Below are positions 50,787-59,252 of a stretch of DNA of 64,000 nucleotides, in pieces. The notes beneath the pieces were generated by a model, which was not told the origin of the DNA, did no database searches, and saw only the letters and a program-made list of their open reading frames with translations. The position numbers and the translations under genes were made by a program. This DNA comes from CATOSK01 sp963665735 (GTDB lineage Bacteria; Chloroflexota; Dehalococcoidia; Lucifugimonadales; UBA3495), in contig OY762444.1 of the NCBI GenBank assembly GCA_963665735.1, positions 682,001 to 746,000 of the forward strand, read 5' to 3'. Position 1 is the stretch's first letter, and each line of letters opens with the position of its first letter.

Positions 50787-53369
50787 ATGATTCCGTTAAA
50801 GCTCAACATCCACAACTTCCTCTGCTACCGCGAAGACCTGCCGGCCCTGGACTTGTCCGGCGTTCACGTCGCCTGTCTCTGCGGCAACAACGGGCATGGC
50901 AAGTCGGCCCTGCTGGACGCTATAACCTGGGCCTTGTGGGGCCGAGCCAGGGGCCGCACCCAGGACGACCTCATTTCCTACGGGGCCGACGAAGCGCGGG
51001 TTGAACTGGAATTTCTCTCCCGGGAAACCCGCTACCGCGTGGCCCGCCGTCGCGCCCGGCCCCGAACCGCCGGGGGGCAAGGCGCCAGCGACCTGCAATT
51101 GTATCTGCTCCAGGGCGAAACGCCCCCAACCCTGACCGGCAACACCATCCGCGATACCCAGGCCAGAATTGACCGCCTCTTGGGGCTGGACTACACCACC
51201 TTCATAAACTCGGCCTTCCTGATGCAGGGCCGGGCCGACGAATTTACCCGTAAAACCCCGGCAGAGCGCAAGTCCGTCCTGGCAACCCTGCTGGGGTTGG
51301 AAGAATACGACAAGCTGCAAGCGCGGGCCAGGCAGCGGGCCGAAACCGGCAAAGCCGCCGCCGAGCGCGCCGCCGGAATCCTGGAACAGTTGGGCCGGGA
51401 AAGGGACGCCATCGGCGACCCTTCAACGGAACTGGCGGCGGTCAACCAACAATTGCAAGTCCTGGATTCCCAACTGGCGCAGGGACGGGCGGAGTTGGAA
51501 CTGACCCGCAATAAAGCAGCGGGGCTGGCCCGCCAACGGGAAGAATTGGCCCAACTGCGGGAACGAACCAGGGCCGTACAGGAAGAAGTGGCCCAACTGG
51601 AGCAACGAATAGTCGCGGGAGAGGAACGGGTAGGCCAATACCGTACCATCGTAGGCCAAGCCGCCGCCATCGAAGAGGGCGCCGGGCAACTCCGCCGGGC
51701 GCGGGAGCGTTTCGAGACTTTGGAGGCGTCCCGCCACCGCTTTGACGAACTGGAACGCCAGCGGCGGGAATTGGAGCAGGCCATTGCCCACAAACGTACC
51801 CGGTTGGAGTCCCACCTCGACAACTTGCGCCGCCGAGTGGAAAACGAACTGACTCCCAAAGCTCACGCCCAACCGCAACTGCTCCAAGCGTCTGAGGAAG
51901 CGCAAGCCCAGGTAGCCAACCTTGACCGTCAAGAGGAAACCCTGACCGGAGAACGCGGTCAACTCGACGGCATCCTCGCCCAAATCGCCCAGGCCAAAAC
52001 CCTGGAGGAACGCTACAAGACCGAAGGTTTCGATACCCGCAAAAAGCTGGATCTTCTGCAATCATCGGGGGAAGACGCCATTTGCCCCCTGTGCCAGACC
52101 ACGCTGGAAGCCCACGGCTCGCACCGACTGGCCGACAACTACCAACGGCAAATTGAAGACCTGCGCCGTCTGTACCGGGAAAACGAAACCCGCCATAAGC
52201 AGTTGCAAAGTGAACACGCCAAAAGCCAAGAGCAACTAACCCGCCGGGAACGAACCCTGAACCGGGAACGCCAGTCCCTCCAGACCCGCCTGTCCGACCT
52301 GGAACGGCAACTGTCCGAATCAAAACAAGCCCAACAGGAATTGGAAATTTCCCGCCCGCAGTTGGATGACGGGCTGGCCGCGCTGGAATCCGGCGCCTTT
52401 GCGGGGGAAGAACGGCAAGAGTTGGGACAAATCGCCCAGGAAATTCAAGCCTTGGGCTACGACGATTCCCAACGCCAGGAATGTTATGACGATATGCGGC
52501 GGTTGCAAGAATACGAAACCCGCCACCAGCAGTTGACCCAGGCCCAAGAATTGCTGCCCCAGGAAGAGGCCGCAGTAACCCAAAGCCGGGCTATGGCGGA
52601 ACGGCGGCGGCAAGACCTGTTGCAAGACGCCCAACGGCTGGCCGCCGGCGAGGAATCCTTGGCCTCCCTCCCCGATTTGGAAAAGCAACTGGAAACGGAA
52701 GAGGCCAGCGTTGCCCGGCTGGAATCGGAACGGCAGCAGACCGTGGGACGGCAGGGATTCCTTCAAGGCCAGTTGCGGCGGCTGGACGACTTGGAGCAGG
52801 AAATGGTCACCGCCCAAACCCGGCTGGAATCCCTGGAACGGGAACAAAGCATTTGCCAGGAACTTTACGCCGCTTTCGGCCGGCAGGGCGTCCAGGCCAT
52901 GCTCATCGAGACGATGGTTCCCCGGCTGGAAGAAGAAGCCAACTACCTGCTGGGCCGCATGACCGACAACCGGATGCACCTGAAAATGGAGACCCAACGG
53001 GAGCGGCGCACTGGCCGGGGCGACCCGGTGGAAACCCTGGAAATCAACGTCCACGACGAATTGGGGCCGCGCAGTTACGAAATGTACAGTGGCGGCGAGG
53101 CTTTCCGGGTCAACCTGTCCCTGCGCATCGCCCTTTCCAAGGTGCTGGCCCAGCGCATGGGCGCGCCGCTCCCCACCCTGTTCATTGACGAAGGTTTCGG
53201 CACCCAGGACGCCGCCGGCCGGGAACAGGTGCTGGACGTTATCAGTTCCATCCAGGACGACTTCGAGCAAATCATCGTCATCACCCACCTGGACGACCTG
53301 AAAGATATGTTCCCGGTTCGCATCGAAGTGCAAAAAACCGACCGCGGTTCAACCTTCTGGCTCAGCTAG
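50787..53369 (+). CDS. sbcC: SbcC/Rad50-type SMC exonuclease subunit
   Basis: ATPase of the SbcCD double-strand break nuclease. The 860 residues have Walker A at 33-40 (GNNGHGKS), long coiled coils, a zinc hook C433-x2-C436 (CPLC), the signature YSGGEAFRVNLSLRIALS around 767 and Walker B/D-loop TLFIDEGFGTQD near 800. The coiled coil is on the short side for the family. No sbcD gene lies within the window. Confidence 0.95.
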   Translation: MIPLKLNIHNFLCYREDLPALDLSGVHVACLCGNNGHGKSALLDAITWALWGRARGRTQDDLISYGADEARVELEFLSRETRYRVARRRARPRTAGGQGASDLQLYLLQGETPPTLTGNTIRDTQARIDRLLGLDYTTFINSAFLMQGRADEFTRKTPAERKSVLATLLGLEEYDKLQARARQRAETGKAAAERAAGILEQLGRERDAIGDPSTELAAVNQQLQVLDSQLAQGRAELELTRNKAAGLARQREELAQLRERTRAVQEEVAQLEQRIVAGEERVGQYRTIVGQAAAIEEGAGQLRRARERFETLEASRHRFDELERQRRELEQAIAHKRTRLESHLDNLRRRVENELTPKAHAQPQLLQASEEAQAQVANLDRQEETLTGERGQLDGILAQIAQAKTLEERYKTEGFDTRKKLDLLQSSGEDAICPLCQTTLEAHGSHRLADNYQRQIEDLRRLYRENETRHKQLQSEHAKSQEQLTRRERTLNRERQSLQTRLSDLERQLSESKQAQQELEISRPQLDDGLAALESGAFAGEERQELGQIAQEIQALGYDDSQRQECYDDMRRLQEYETRHQQLTQAQELLPQEEAAVTQSRAMAERRRQDLLQDAQRLAAGEESLASLPDLEKQLETEEASVARLESERQQTVGRQGFLQGQLRRLDDLEQEMVTAQTRLESLEREQSICQELYAAFGRQGVQAMLIETMVPRLEEEANYLLGRMTDNRMHLKMETQRERRTGRGDPVETLEINVHDELGPRSYEMYSGGEAFRVNLSLRIALSKVLAQRMGAPLPTLFIDEGFGTQDAAGREQVLDVISSIQDDFEQIIVITHLDDLKDMFPVRIEVQKTDRGSTFWLS

Positions 53370-53399
53370 CGGCCCGGTGATTGAGTCTTTGTCCCATGT

Positions 53400-53615
53400 C
53401 CCAAGCCCGTCATGTCATTCTCAACGTCCCCCATATCATTCTGCGCGACCCATGTCATTCTGAGCGACCCATGTCATTCTGAGCGCAGCGAAGAATCTAA
53501 AATTCTCGCCTTCGGCAACCCTGCCTTGAGCATAACCGCAGGGGTCGCCTCACCCGTAGAATTTTAGACCAGGGTGAGAAATCGTTCAGGGAAACAATCA
53601 AAAAGCCCTGGCTAA
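53400..53615. repeat. Family C-like repeat with internal tandem duplication
   Basis: The TCATTCTGAGCGCAGCGAAG core and the AGAATTTTAGAC segment of family C are present. Upstream the unit CATGTCATTCT(GAGCG) occurs about four times in tandem with drift. The terminal repeats are decayed (right end AATCAAAAAGCCCTGG). It fills the gap between sbcC and the PPOX gene. Confidence 0.6.
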
Positions 53616-53639
53616 CCGGCAGCCGTCAGGAGTTTCATT

Positions 53640-54059
53640 ATGTTATCCAACAACGTGAAAGAATTTCTAAGCCAGACCCACCGGGGCGTGTTGACCACCT
53701 TCCGGCGGGATGGCGGGGCGCAAATGAGCATCGTCACTTGCGGCCCCTACCGCGACGGGGTGGCCTTCACCACCACCGCCGACCGGGCCAAGCTGCTCAA
53801 CCTGCGCCGCAACCCCCGCTGCTCCCTGCTGGTGTCCCAAGAGGACTGGCGGGGTTACGTGGTGCTGGAAGGCCAAGCGGAGATTGTCTCCACCGCCAAC
53901 GCCACCCCGGAGGAATACCGCCAAACCCTGCGGGACGTTTACCGCACAGCCTCCGGGGAAGAACACCCCGATTGGGAAGAGTACGACCAGGCCATGCTGG
54001 AACAGCGCCGCTCGGCGGTGATAGTCATCCCCGACCGGGTTTACGGAACGCGGGTTTAG
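53640..54059 (+). CDS. PPOX-class F420-dependent oxidoreductase family protein
   Basis: A split-barrel flavin/deazaflavin-binding protein of 139 residues. Typical segments are FLSQTHRGVLTTFRRDGGAQMSIV, VAFTTTADRAKLLNLRRNPRCSLLV and VVLEGQAEIVS. Members bind F420 or FMN; the cofactor cannot be fixed from sequence by eye. Confidence 0.88.
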   Translation: MLSNNVKEFLSQTHRGVLTTFRRDGGAQMSIVTCGPYRDGVAFTTTADRAKLLNLRRNPRCSLLVSQEDWRGYVVLEGQAEIVSTANATPEEYRQTLRDVYRTASGEEHPDWEEYDQAMLEQRRSAVIVIPDRVYGTRV

Positions 54060-54112
54060 CAGGTGGTTGGCGGTAAAGTCACTTTCCGCATTGGGCAACT
54101 AACCCGGCAAAC

Positions 54113-54236
54113 CCGTCATACCGGCGCAGAGCCTGCCCCGTACCACGATACGGGGCCGGTATCCAGGATTCCTTGCCCGCGATTGCGCTGTTCTTTGCCG
54201 GGCTTTTCTGGATTCCAGCTTTCGGCGGGATGACGG
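54113..54236. repeat. Palindromic repeat family A with nested CCCCGTA/TACGGGG hairpin
   Basis: A 124-bp copy in reverse orientation relative to the copy at 47149, with the nested hairpin now in the CAGGATTCC arm. It lies between convergent genes. Confidence 0.85.
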
Positions 54237-54252
54237 TATATCTTTTGCAAAA

Positions 54253-54280
54253 GTAGGGGCGCACGACCGTGCGCCCCTAC
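54253..54280. repeat. Palindromic repeat family E (GTAGGGGCGCAC type)
   Basis: GTAGGGGCGCACG and CGTGCGCCCCTAC form a 28-bp near-perfect palindrome. Read leftwards it is followed by TTTTGC, so it may terminate the hydroxylase operon ending at 54312. Confidence 0.65.
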
Positions 54281-54311
54281 CGACGGTTGGCAAACCTTTG
54301 GCGATATTCCC

Positions 54312-56594
54312 CTAGCCTTCCATCCCCTCGGCCCGTTTCAATGCGGCCACGTCCATCGGGATTTCCGGCTGCGGCTGCCCGTTCAGCGCCGCCAACACCC
54401 GCTCGGCGGACAGCGGCATTTCGTTAATGCGGACGCCCACCGCGTCATAAATTGCGTTGGCTATGGCCGCCGGCGGGCCGAAACCGGGGGGTTCTGCCAC
54501 GGCACGGGCGCCAAAAGGCCCGTCCTCCGACGGAACCCGCACCAGGATATTTTCGATTTCCGGCAAGTCCACCGCCAACGGCATCAGGTAGGTAGCAAAG
54601 GACGGGTTCCGCACCGCCCCGGTGTCGGCGTCGAACTGCATTTCCTCCGTCAACGCCCGGCCAATGCCCTGCACCACTCCGCCATCCAACTGGCCCTCCA
54701 CCGCCATCGGGTTAATCGCCGTGCCAACGTCCTGCGCTTGAACGTAGCGCGTAACCTTGACCTGCCCGGTGGCCTTGTCCACCAGCACTTCCGCCGCCTG
54801 GGTGCTGTAAACTGGCGTGAACGGCATACTGGACAGGGACGCCGTGCCGATTATCGGCCCGCCCCGGGAATTGAGGCTCATCGCCGCCAACTGGCTCAGG
54901 GTCAAGCTCTGGGGCGGGTTGTCCTGGACGTAAACCGTCCCGTCCTCGCAGGCCAGCGCATCGGCGGGAACGCCGAAACGGTCGGCGGCCAGAGCCAACA
55001 GTTTTTGCTTGGTGTCCTCGGCGGCCCGCTGCACCGCCGTCCCTTGGCTGTAAACAATCCGGCTGCCCCCGCTGGGGCCGGTGAAGGGCGCCAGGTCGGT
55101 GTCCCGCTTGGCGACGATTACCTTGTCCGCCGCCAGCCCCAACGCCTCCGCGGCAATGGCGGCCAGCGATGTATCGCTGCCGGAAATGTCCACCGAGCCG
55201 GTAAGCAGGCTGACCGTGCCGTCGTCGTTAACGCTGATGGACGCAGTAGAAGGGCCGTTGCCGCTACGCCATTCGCACAAGGCCATGCCGACGCCCCGGC
55301 CCTCTTCCAGTTTCTTGGGCAGCCCCAGCCGTTCTTTCACGGCTTCGATAGTCTCGATGAGGCCGTTAGGAGGCAAAGTCGCGCCGTTAACCGCGGTATC
55401 CCCTTCCCGCAGTGCGTTTTTCAGCCGGAACTCCAGCGGGTCCATGCCCAGCTTGTGGGCGATGTTGTCGGTGTGGGACTCCACGGCAAAGGTCATGTCG
55501 GCAACGCCGGAAGCCCGGTAGGAACCGACATAGACCTTGTTGGTATAAACCCCGTAGGAACGGAGCCGGAAGTTGGGGACGTTGTAAGCCCCCAACCCAT
55601 GCCCGACGCCGGAGTTGGGGCCGGCCCCCAGGTAGGCTCCCACGTCAAAAACGCTGTACGCCTCCCGCGCGATGATGCGCCCGTCCTTGGTAACGCCGGA
55701 GCGGATGTAGTTGGCTACCGGCAGGCGCGGGCCGTTCAGCGTGAAAGCCTCTTCCCTGGTGTTGACCAACTTCACCGGACGCCCGGTTTTCATCGCCAGC
55801 AGGGCGGGGAAGGCTTCAAATGCCAACCGCAGCTTGGCCCCGAATCCGCCGCCCAATTCCATCGGAATGACGCGAATGTTGGAAACCGGCATTTCCAGCA
55901 CCGACGCCAGTTGCGCCCGCACCTGGTACGGCCCCTGCGTGGACGCCCACACCGTCAGCCGCCCGTTGGGTTCCACGTTGGCGGCGCAGGCCATCGGCTC
56001 CAGGAATCCTTGGTTGATTCCTTGGGACTGGAAAGTGTCTTCGATAACCAGGTCGGCCTCCTGGAACGCCTGGTCAACGTCCCCCCGGTCAGCGTCCAGC
56101 AGGGCGCAGACGTTGTCGCCCCCCAGGACAAACCCGAATCCCTCGAAATCCGGCAAGTCGGGATGCACGGTAGAGGATTCGGACTTCAAGGCGTCCAGAA
56201 CCCCCACCACCCGGGGCAGGTCTTCATACTCGACTCGGATTAACGCCGCCGCTTCCTGGGCGGTCATTTCATCATCGGCAGCTATGGCGGCGATGGGTTC
56301 CCCAACGTAATGCACCTCTTCCCGCGGCATAATGTAGCGGTCTTTCAGCGCGCCGGAACCGAAATGCACGTCGGGAAAGTCCTTGCCGGTAACCACGGCC
56401 CGGACGCCCGGCAATTGCTCCGCGGCGGAGGTGTCAACGCTGACGATGCGAGCGTGACCCCGCTGGCTGACCGCCAGCTTGCACCACAACATCCCCGGCA
56501 GATAAACGTCGGCGGCGTAAGTGGCCCGGCCCGTAACTTTCTCCTTGGCGTCAACCCGTGGATGGTTCTGTTCCAGTACCTTGAATTGAACCAT
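54312..56594 (-). CDS. Xanthine dehydrogenase family protein, molybdopterin-binding subunit
   Basis: The large catalytic subunit of a molybdenum hydroxylase, 760 residues. Family segments: RVDAKEKVTGRATYAADV, GEPIAAIAADDEMTAQEAA, ELGGGFGAKLRLAFE, QDVGTAINPMAVEGQLDGGVVQGIG and the C-terminal AVAEPPGFGPPAAI, which holds the presumed catalytic Glu. The active-site loop reads SYRASGVAD rather than the usual YRGxGxPE. The substrate is unknown. It is last of three genes, 168 nt after the [2Fe-2S] subunit, with a family D repeat between. Confidence 0.92.
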   Translation of the reverse strand: MVQFKVLEQNHPRVDAKEKVTGRATYAADVYLPGMLWCKLAVSQRGHARIVSVDTSAAEQLPGVRAVVTGKDFPDVHFGSGALKDRYIMPREEVHYVGEPIAAIAADDEMTAQEAAALIRVEYEDLPRVVGVLDALKSESSTVHPDLPDFEGFGFVLGGDNVCALLDADRGDVDQAFQEADLVIEDTFQSQGINQGFLEPMACAANVEPNGRLTVWASTQGPYQVRAQLASVLEMPVSNIRVIPMELGGGFGAKLRLAFEAFPALLAMKTGRPVKLVNTREEAFTLNGPRLPVANYIRSGVTKDGRIIAREAYSVFDVGAYLGAGPNSGVGHGLGAYNVPNFRLRSYGVYTNKVYVGSYRASGVADMTFAVESHTDNIAHKLGMDPLEFRLKNALREGDTAVNGATLPPNGLIETIEAVKERLGLPKKLEEGRGVGMALCEWRSGNGPSTASISVNDDGTVSLLTGSVDISGSDTSLAAIAAEALGLAADKVIVAKRDTDLAPFTGPSGGSRIVYSQGTAVQRAAEDTKQKLLALAADRFGVPADALACEDGTVYVQDNPPQSLTLSQLAAMSLNSRGGPIIGTASLSSMPFTPVYSTQAAEVLVDKATGQVKVTRYVQAQDVGTAINPMAVEGQLDGGVVQGIGRALTEEMQFDADTGAVRNPSFATYLMPLAVDLPEIENILVRVPSEDGPFGARAVAEPPGFGPPAAIANAIYDAVGVRINEMPLSAERVLAALNGQPQPEIPMDVAALKRAEGMEG

Positions 56595-56663
56595 GATTCA
56601 TTCCCTCCTGTCGGGGGCGATTATCTTGGTAGGCGAACGACTTTGGAATGGGGTTTATTTTCC

Positions 56664-56724
56664 CGTTCGCCCTGAGCTTGTCGAAGGGCCGCCCGTTCAT
56701 GGTTCGACAAGCTCACCACGAACG
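56664..56724. repeat. Palindromic repeat family D (TTCGACAAGCTC type)
   Basis: A 61-bp palindrome, CGTTCG to CGAACG, with GAGCTTGTCGAA and TTCGACAAGCTC arms. It is inserted inside an operon, between the small and large hydroxylase subunits. Confidence 0.8.
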
Positions 56725-56762
56725 AATTTCCGGTTTGCCCATCAGTCCAAAGATGGGGGCTG

Positions 56763-57251
56763 CTATTCCCCCTGACCCCGGCGCATTTCATCGGCGGCGG
56801 CCATAATCGCCTCCACCACCCGGGAGTAGCCGGTGCAGCGGCACAGGTTCCCCCCGATAGCCAGCCGGACTTCTTCTGCGGTGGGGTCGGGGTTGGCGTT
56901 GAGGAACCCGGTGGCGGCCATTATCAACCCCGGTATGCAGAAACCGCACTGGAGACCGCCGTGGTCAACAAAAGCCTGCTGTACCGGATGCAACTGGCTG
57001 CCGTTGGCCAGCCCCTCAATGGTGGTGACATCGGCGTTGTGCGCGCTGTGCGCCAAGACCAGGCAGGACGTGACCGGCTTGCCGTCCATGATGACGGTGC
57101 AGGCCCCGCAGTCGCCTTCATCACAGCCCTTTTTCGTGCCGGTAAGGTGAACTTCATCCCGCAGGGTGTCCAGCAGGGAGTAGAAAGGCTCGGCATAAAC
57201 CTGGTAAGTATCGCCGTTGACGGTTAACTGCAACGGTTTTTTCATAATCAC
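56763..57251 (-). CDS. (2Fe-2S)-binding subunit of a molybdenum hydroxylase
   Basis: Small electron-transfer subunit, 162 residues. The plant-type ferredoxin cluster is in GCDEGDCGACTV and the second cluster in LQCGFCIPG and GNLCRCTGYSRVVEAI. It lies 27 nt after the FAD subunit gene and is the expected partner of the large subunit. Confidence 0.95.
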   Translation of the reverse strand: MIMKKPLQLTVNGDTYQVYAEPFYSLLDTLRDEVHLTGTKKGCDEGDCGACTVIMDGKPVTSCLVLAHSAHNADVTTIEGLANGSQLHPVQQAFVDHGGLQCGFCIPGLIMAATGFLNANPDPTAEEVRLAIGGNLCRCTGYSRVVEAIMAAADEMRRGQGE

Positions 57252-57278
57252 ATCCTCGTAACCGGGCGGGATTCGGCG

Positions 57279-58202
57279 TTAGAAAGCGGTCTGAATGGCC
57301 AGGCGGCGTTGGGCCTCAAAGGGCAAGTCTCCGCCCCGGGCCATGGCAATCGAGTTTTCCAGCGTCCGTTGGGTCAAGACCGCCACCACCGACTTGCGGT
57401 AGTCGCCGGTGGCCCGCACGTCGTCTATCGGGGTAGCCAGCCGTTGCGCCTCCAAAGCCGCCGCTTCCACCAACTCCGGCGTCAGTGTTTGGCCGACCAG
57501 CATTTCTTCCGCGCTGTAAGCCCGCTTGGGAACCGGAGCCACCGCTCCCAGGGCGATCCGGGCGGCGGCGCAGACCCGGCCCCGGTCCCGCAGCGACACC
57601 GCCGAGGCCACCCCCACGGCGGATATATCCATCGCCCCGCGGGGACTGTGCTTGATGTAAAGAGAGCCGGAGTTTCGCTCCGGACGGGGCAGCCTTAGCT
57701 CGGTAAGGATTTCCCCCGGTTCCAGGGCCGTTGAACCCGGCCCCTTGAAAAACTGTTCCAGGGGCAGCCACCGTTCCCCGTCCGGCCCGACGATTTTGCA
57801 TTGGGCGTCAAGAGCCAGCAACGCCGGCAGCGTGTCCCCGGCGGGCGAGGCGTTGCAGACGTTGCCGCCGACGGTAGCCAGGTTCCGCACCTGCACCCCG
57901 GCGAAGGAAGTCGCCCCGGTAGCCAACGCCTGGTAATGCTGGCGTATGGCCGGGTGCTGCTCCAATTCCTGTATCGTAACCAGGGCGCCCAACCGCAGCC
58001 CGTTGCGGGGGCTGTAACTGATGCGGCTCAGCCCGGGGACGTGCTGGAGATTAACCACGTATTGAGGATTCCAAAATCCGGTGCGCCACCGAATCAAAAA
58101 GTCGGTGCAGCCGGCAACGATGCGGGCTTGGTCTCCATGCTGCCGCAACATGGCAAGAGCTTGCCGCAGGGTGTGGGGTTCCAGGTAATCGAAACGGGCC
58201 AT
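57279..58202 (-). CDS. FAD-binding subunit of a molybdenum hydroxylase
   Basis: Medium (CoxM/XdhB-type) subunit of 307 residues carrying FAD. Motifs: RIVAGCTDFLIRWRTG (usually AGGTDLL), ATGATSFAGVQVRNLATVGGNVCNASPAGDTLPALLALDA and LPLEQFFKGPGSTAL. It is the first gene of the leftward operon FAD - FeS - Mo subunit. Confidence 0.94.
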   Translation of the reverse strand: MARFDYLEPHTLRQALAMLRQHGDQARIVAGCTDFLIRWRTGFWNPQYVVNLQHVPGLSRISYSPRNGLRLGALVTIQELEQHPAIRQHYQALATGATSFAGVQVRNLATVGGNVCNASPAGDTLPALLALDAQCKIVGPDGERWLPLEQFFKGPGSTALEPGEILTELRLPRPERNSGSLYIKHSPRGAMDISAVGVASAVSLRDRGRVCAAARIALGAVAPVPKRAYSAEEMLVGQTLTPELVEAAALEAQRLATPIDDVRATGDYRKSVVAVLTQRTLENSIAMARGGDLPFEAQRRLAIQTAF

Positions 58203-58320
58203 GCCGACCTCCTCCCGGACAGAGCCAAGAAAGCCCCGGTCACATCGGTCTTAACCCTGATTGTTAGCGGCAATTATAGGTTGACCCCGGAAACACGGTC
58301 AAGGAACCCTCCAAGGCGGC

Positions 58321-58465
58321 TGGGGTCTTTCGATTCTAATTCCACGGCCCAAGTATGTAATTCTGAGCCAAGCGAAGAATCTAAAATTCTTGACGGAGCC
58401 AACGTCCCTGATGCGAAGAATTTTAGACCCTTCACTTCGTTTAGCGTGACAACCGAAAGACCCAG
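58321..58465. repeat. 145-bp MITE-like element (family C)
   Basis: The ends TGGGGTCTTTCG and CGAAAGACCCAG are inverted repeats. The core has TTCTGAGCCAAGCGAAGAAT and a mirrored GAAGAATTTTAGACC. Same length as the copy at 40934. The 303-nt gap 58203-58505 contains nothing else recognisable. Confidence 0.75.
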
Positions 58466-58505
58466 GTAATGAACGCGGTTAAGGGCCGGCGACAAAACCG
58501 CCGCC

Positions 58506-59021
58506 TTAATGCCGCAACGAAAACCCGACGGCGGAAAAATCGCCGTCCTGCAAATCGGCATTCCCGGTCAGCCTTCGCAGTCGGTTGCGCTGCGACCTCG
58601 AGGTAATGGTGAAGGGTTGGGGAGGGCCGGCGGCGATTGCCCGCAAAACCGGCAGGACATCCTCAACGGCGGCTACGGCTCGCACCAGTTCCCGGTCAAC
58701 CTTGTGACTTTCGTAGAAGTTGACGTGGCAGACGTGATACGCCTCACCCAGGGCGGTTCCCAATTCGCCGCTGCCATACTCCGCAGCTACCTGTTGGCCG
58801 ACGGCGTGAATGTCGTCGTGGGACTTGTGGGGCCAACCCCGACTCTCCCCGATGATTTTCAGTTGCTGCGCCACCGCGCCCCAAGCCTTTTCCCCGGCCT
58901 GAGTCCGACTCCCCCGTTGCAGTTCCAGAAGGGCGTCCCTGATGAAGATGGCGCTGATGTCGTCCCGGTCTTGGGCCGTTTGTTCGCCGGGTTCGGGCAA
59001 ACGGGGCGATGATGCGGTCAT
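58506..59021 (-). CDS. PaREP1-like (HEPN-type) protein
   Basis: From ATG 59021, 171 residues. The segment FIRDALLELQRGSRTQAGEKAWGAVAQQLKIIGESRGWPHKSHDD follows the PaREP1 pattern known mainly from archaea: a helical protein related to HEPN/nucleotidyltransferase partners. No toxin or antitoxin partner is adjacent. An alternative start 84 nt upstream is possible. Function unknown. Confidence 0.65.
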   Translation of the reverse strand: MTASSPRLPEPGEQTAQDRDDISAIFIRDALLELQRGSRTQAGEKAWGAVAQQLKIIGESRGWPHKSHDDIHAVGQQVAAEYGSGELGTALGEAYHVCHVNFYESHKVDRELVRAVAAVEDVLPVLRAIAAGPPQPFTITSRSQRNRLRRLTGNADLQDGDFSAVGFSLRH

Positions 59022-59181
59022 ATCGTTGTCCGTCCTCTGCTTGTCGTCACCATTATATCCCCGCCGACCGGTATTCCCACCAGCCGAACAGCAAGACCAT
59101 TGCAAAGTTAGGATACTTCACGACTTGCCAAGGCAGACCCATTAGCCCTTGCCCAAGACCAATCGCCTATGCCCTTAACAG

Positions 59182-59209
59182 GTAGGGGCGCACGGCCGTG
59201 CGCCCCTAC
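59182..59209. repeat. Palindromic repeat family E (GTAGGGGCGCAC type)
   Basis: A perfect 28-bp palindrome, GTAGGGGCGCACGG with CCGTGCGCCCCTAC. It lies 44 nt after the stop of the leftward fusion gene. Confidence 0.7.
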
Positions 59210-59252
59210 TTTGCAATCCAACGCCGGGTGGAAATGGCCCGGCACAGCCGGC

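Noticed and set aside
53400..53480. Tandem CATGTCATTCT units as a possible CRISPR
   Set aside because: Only about four drifting units, with spacing far too short and irregular for repeat-spacer structure.
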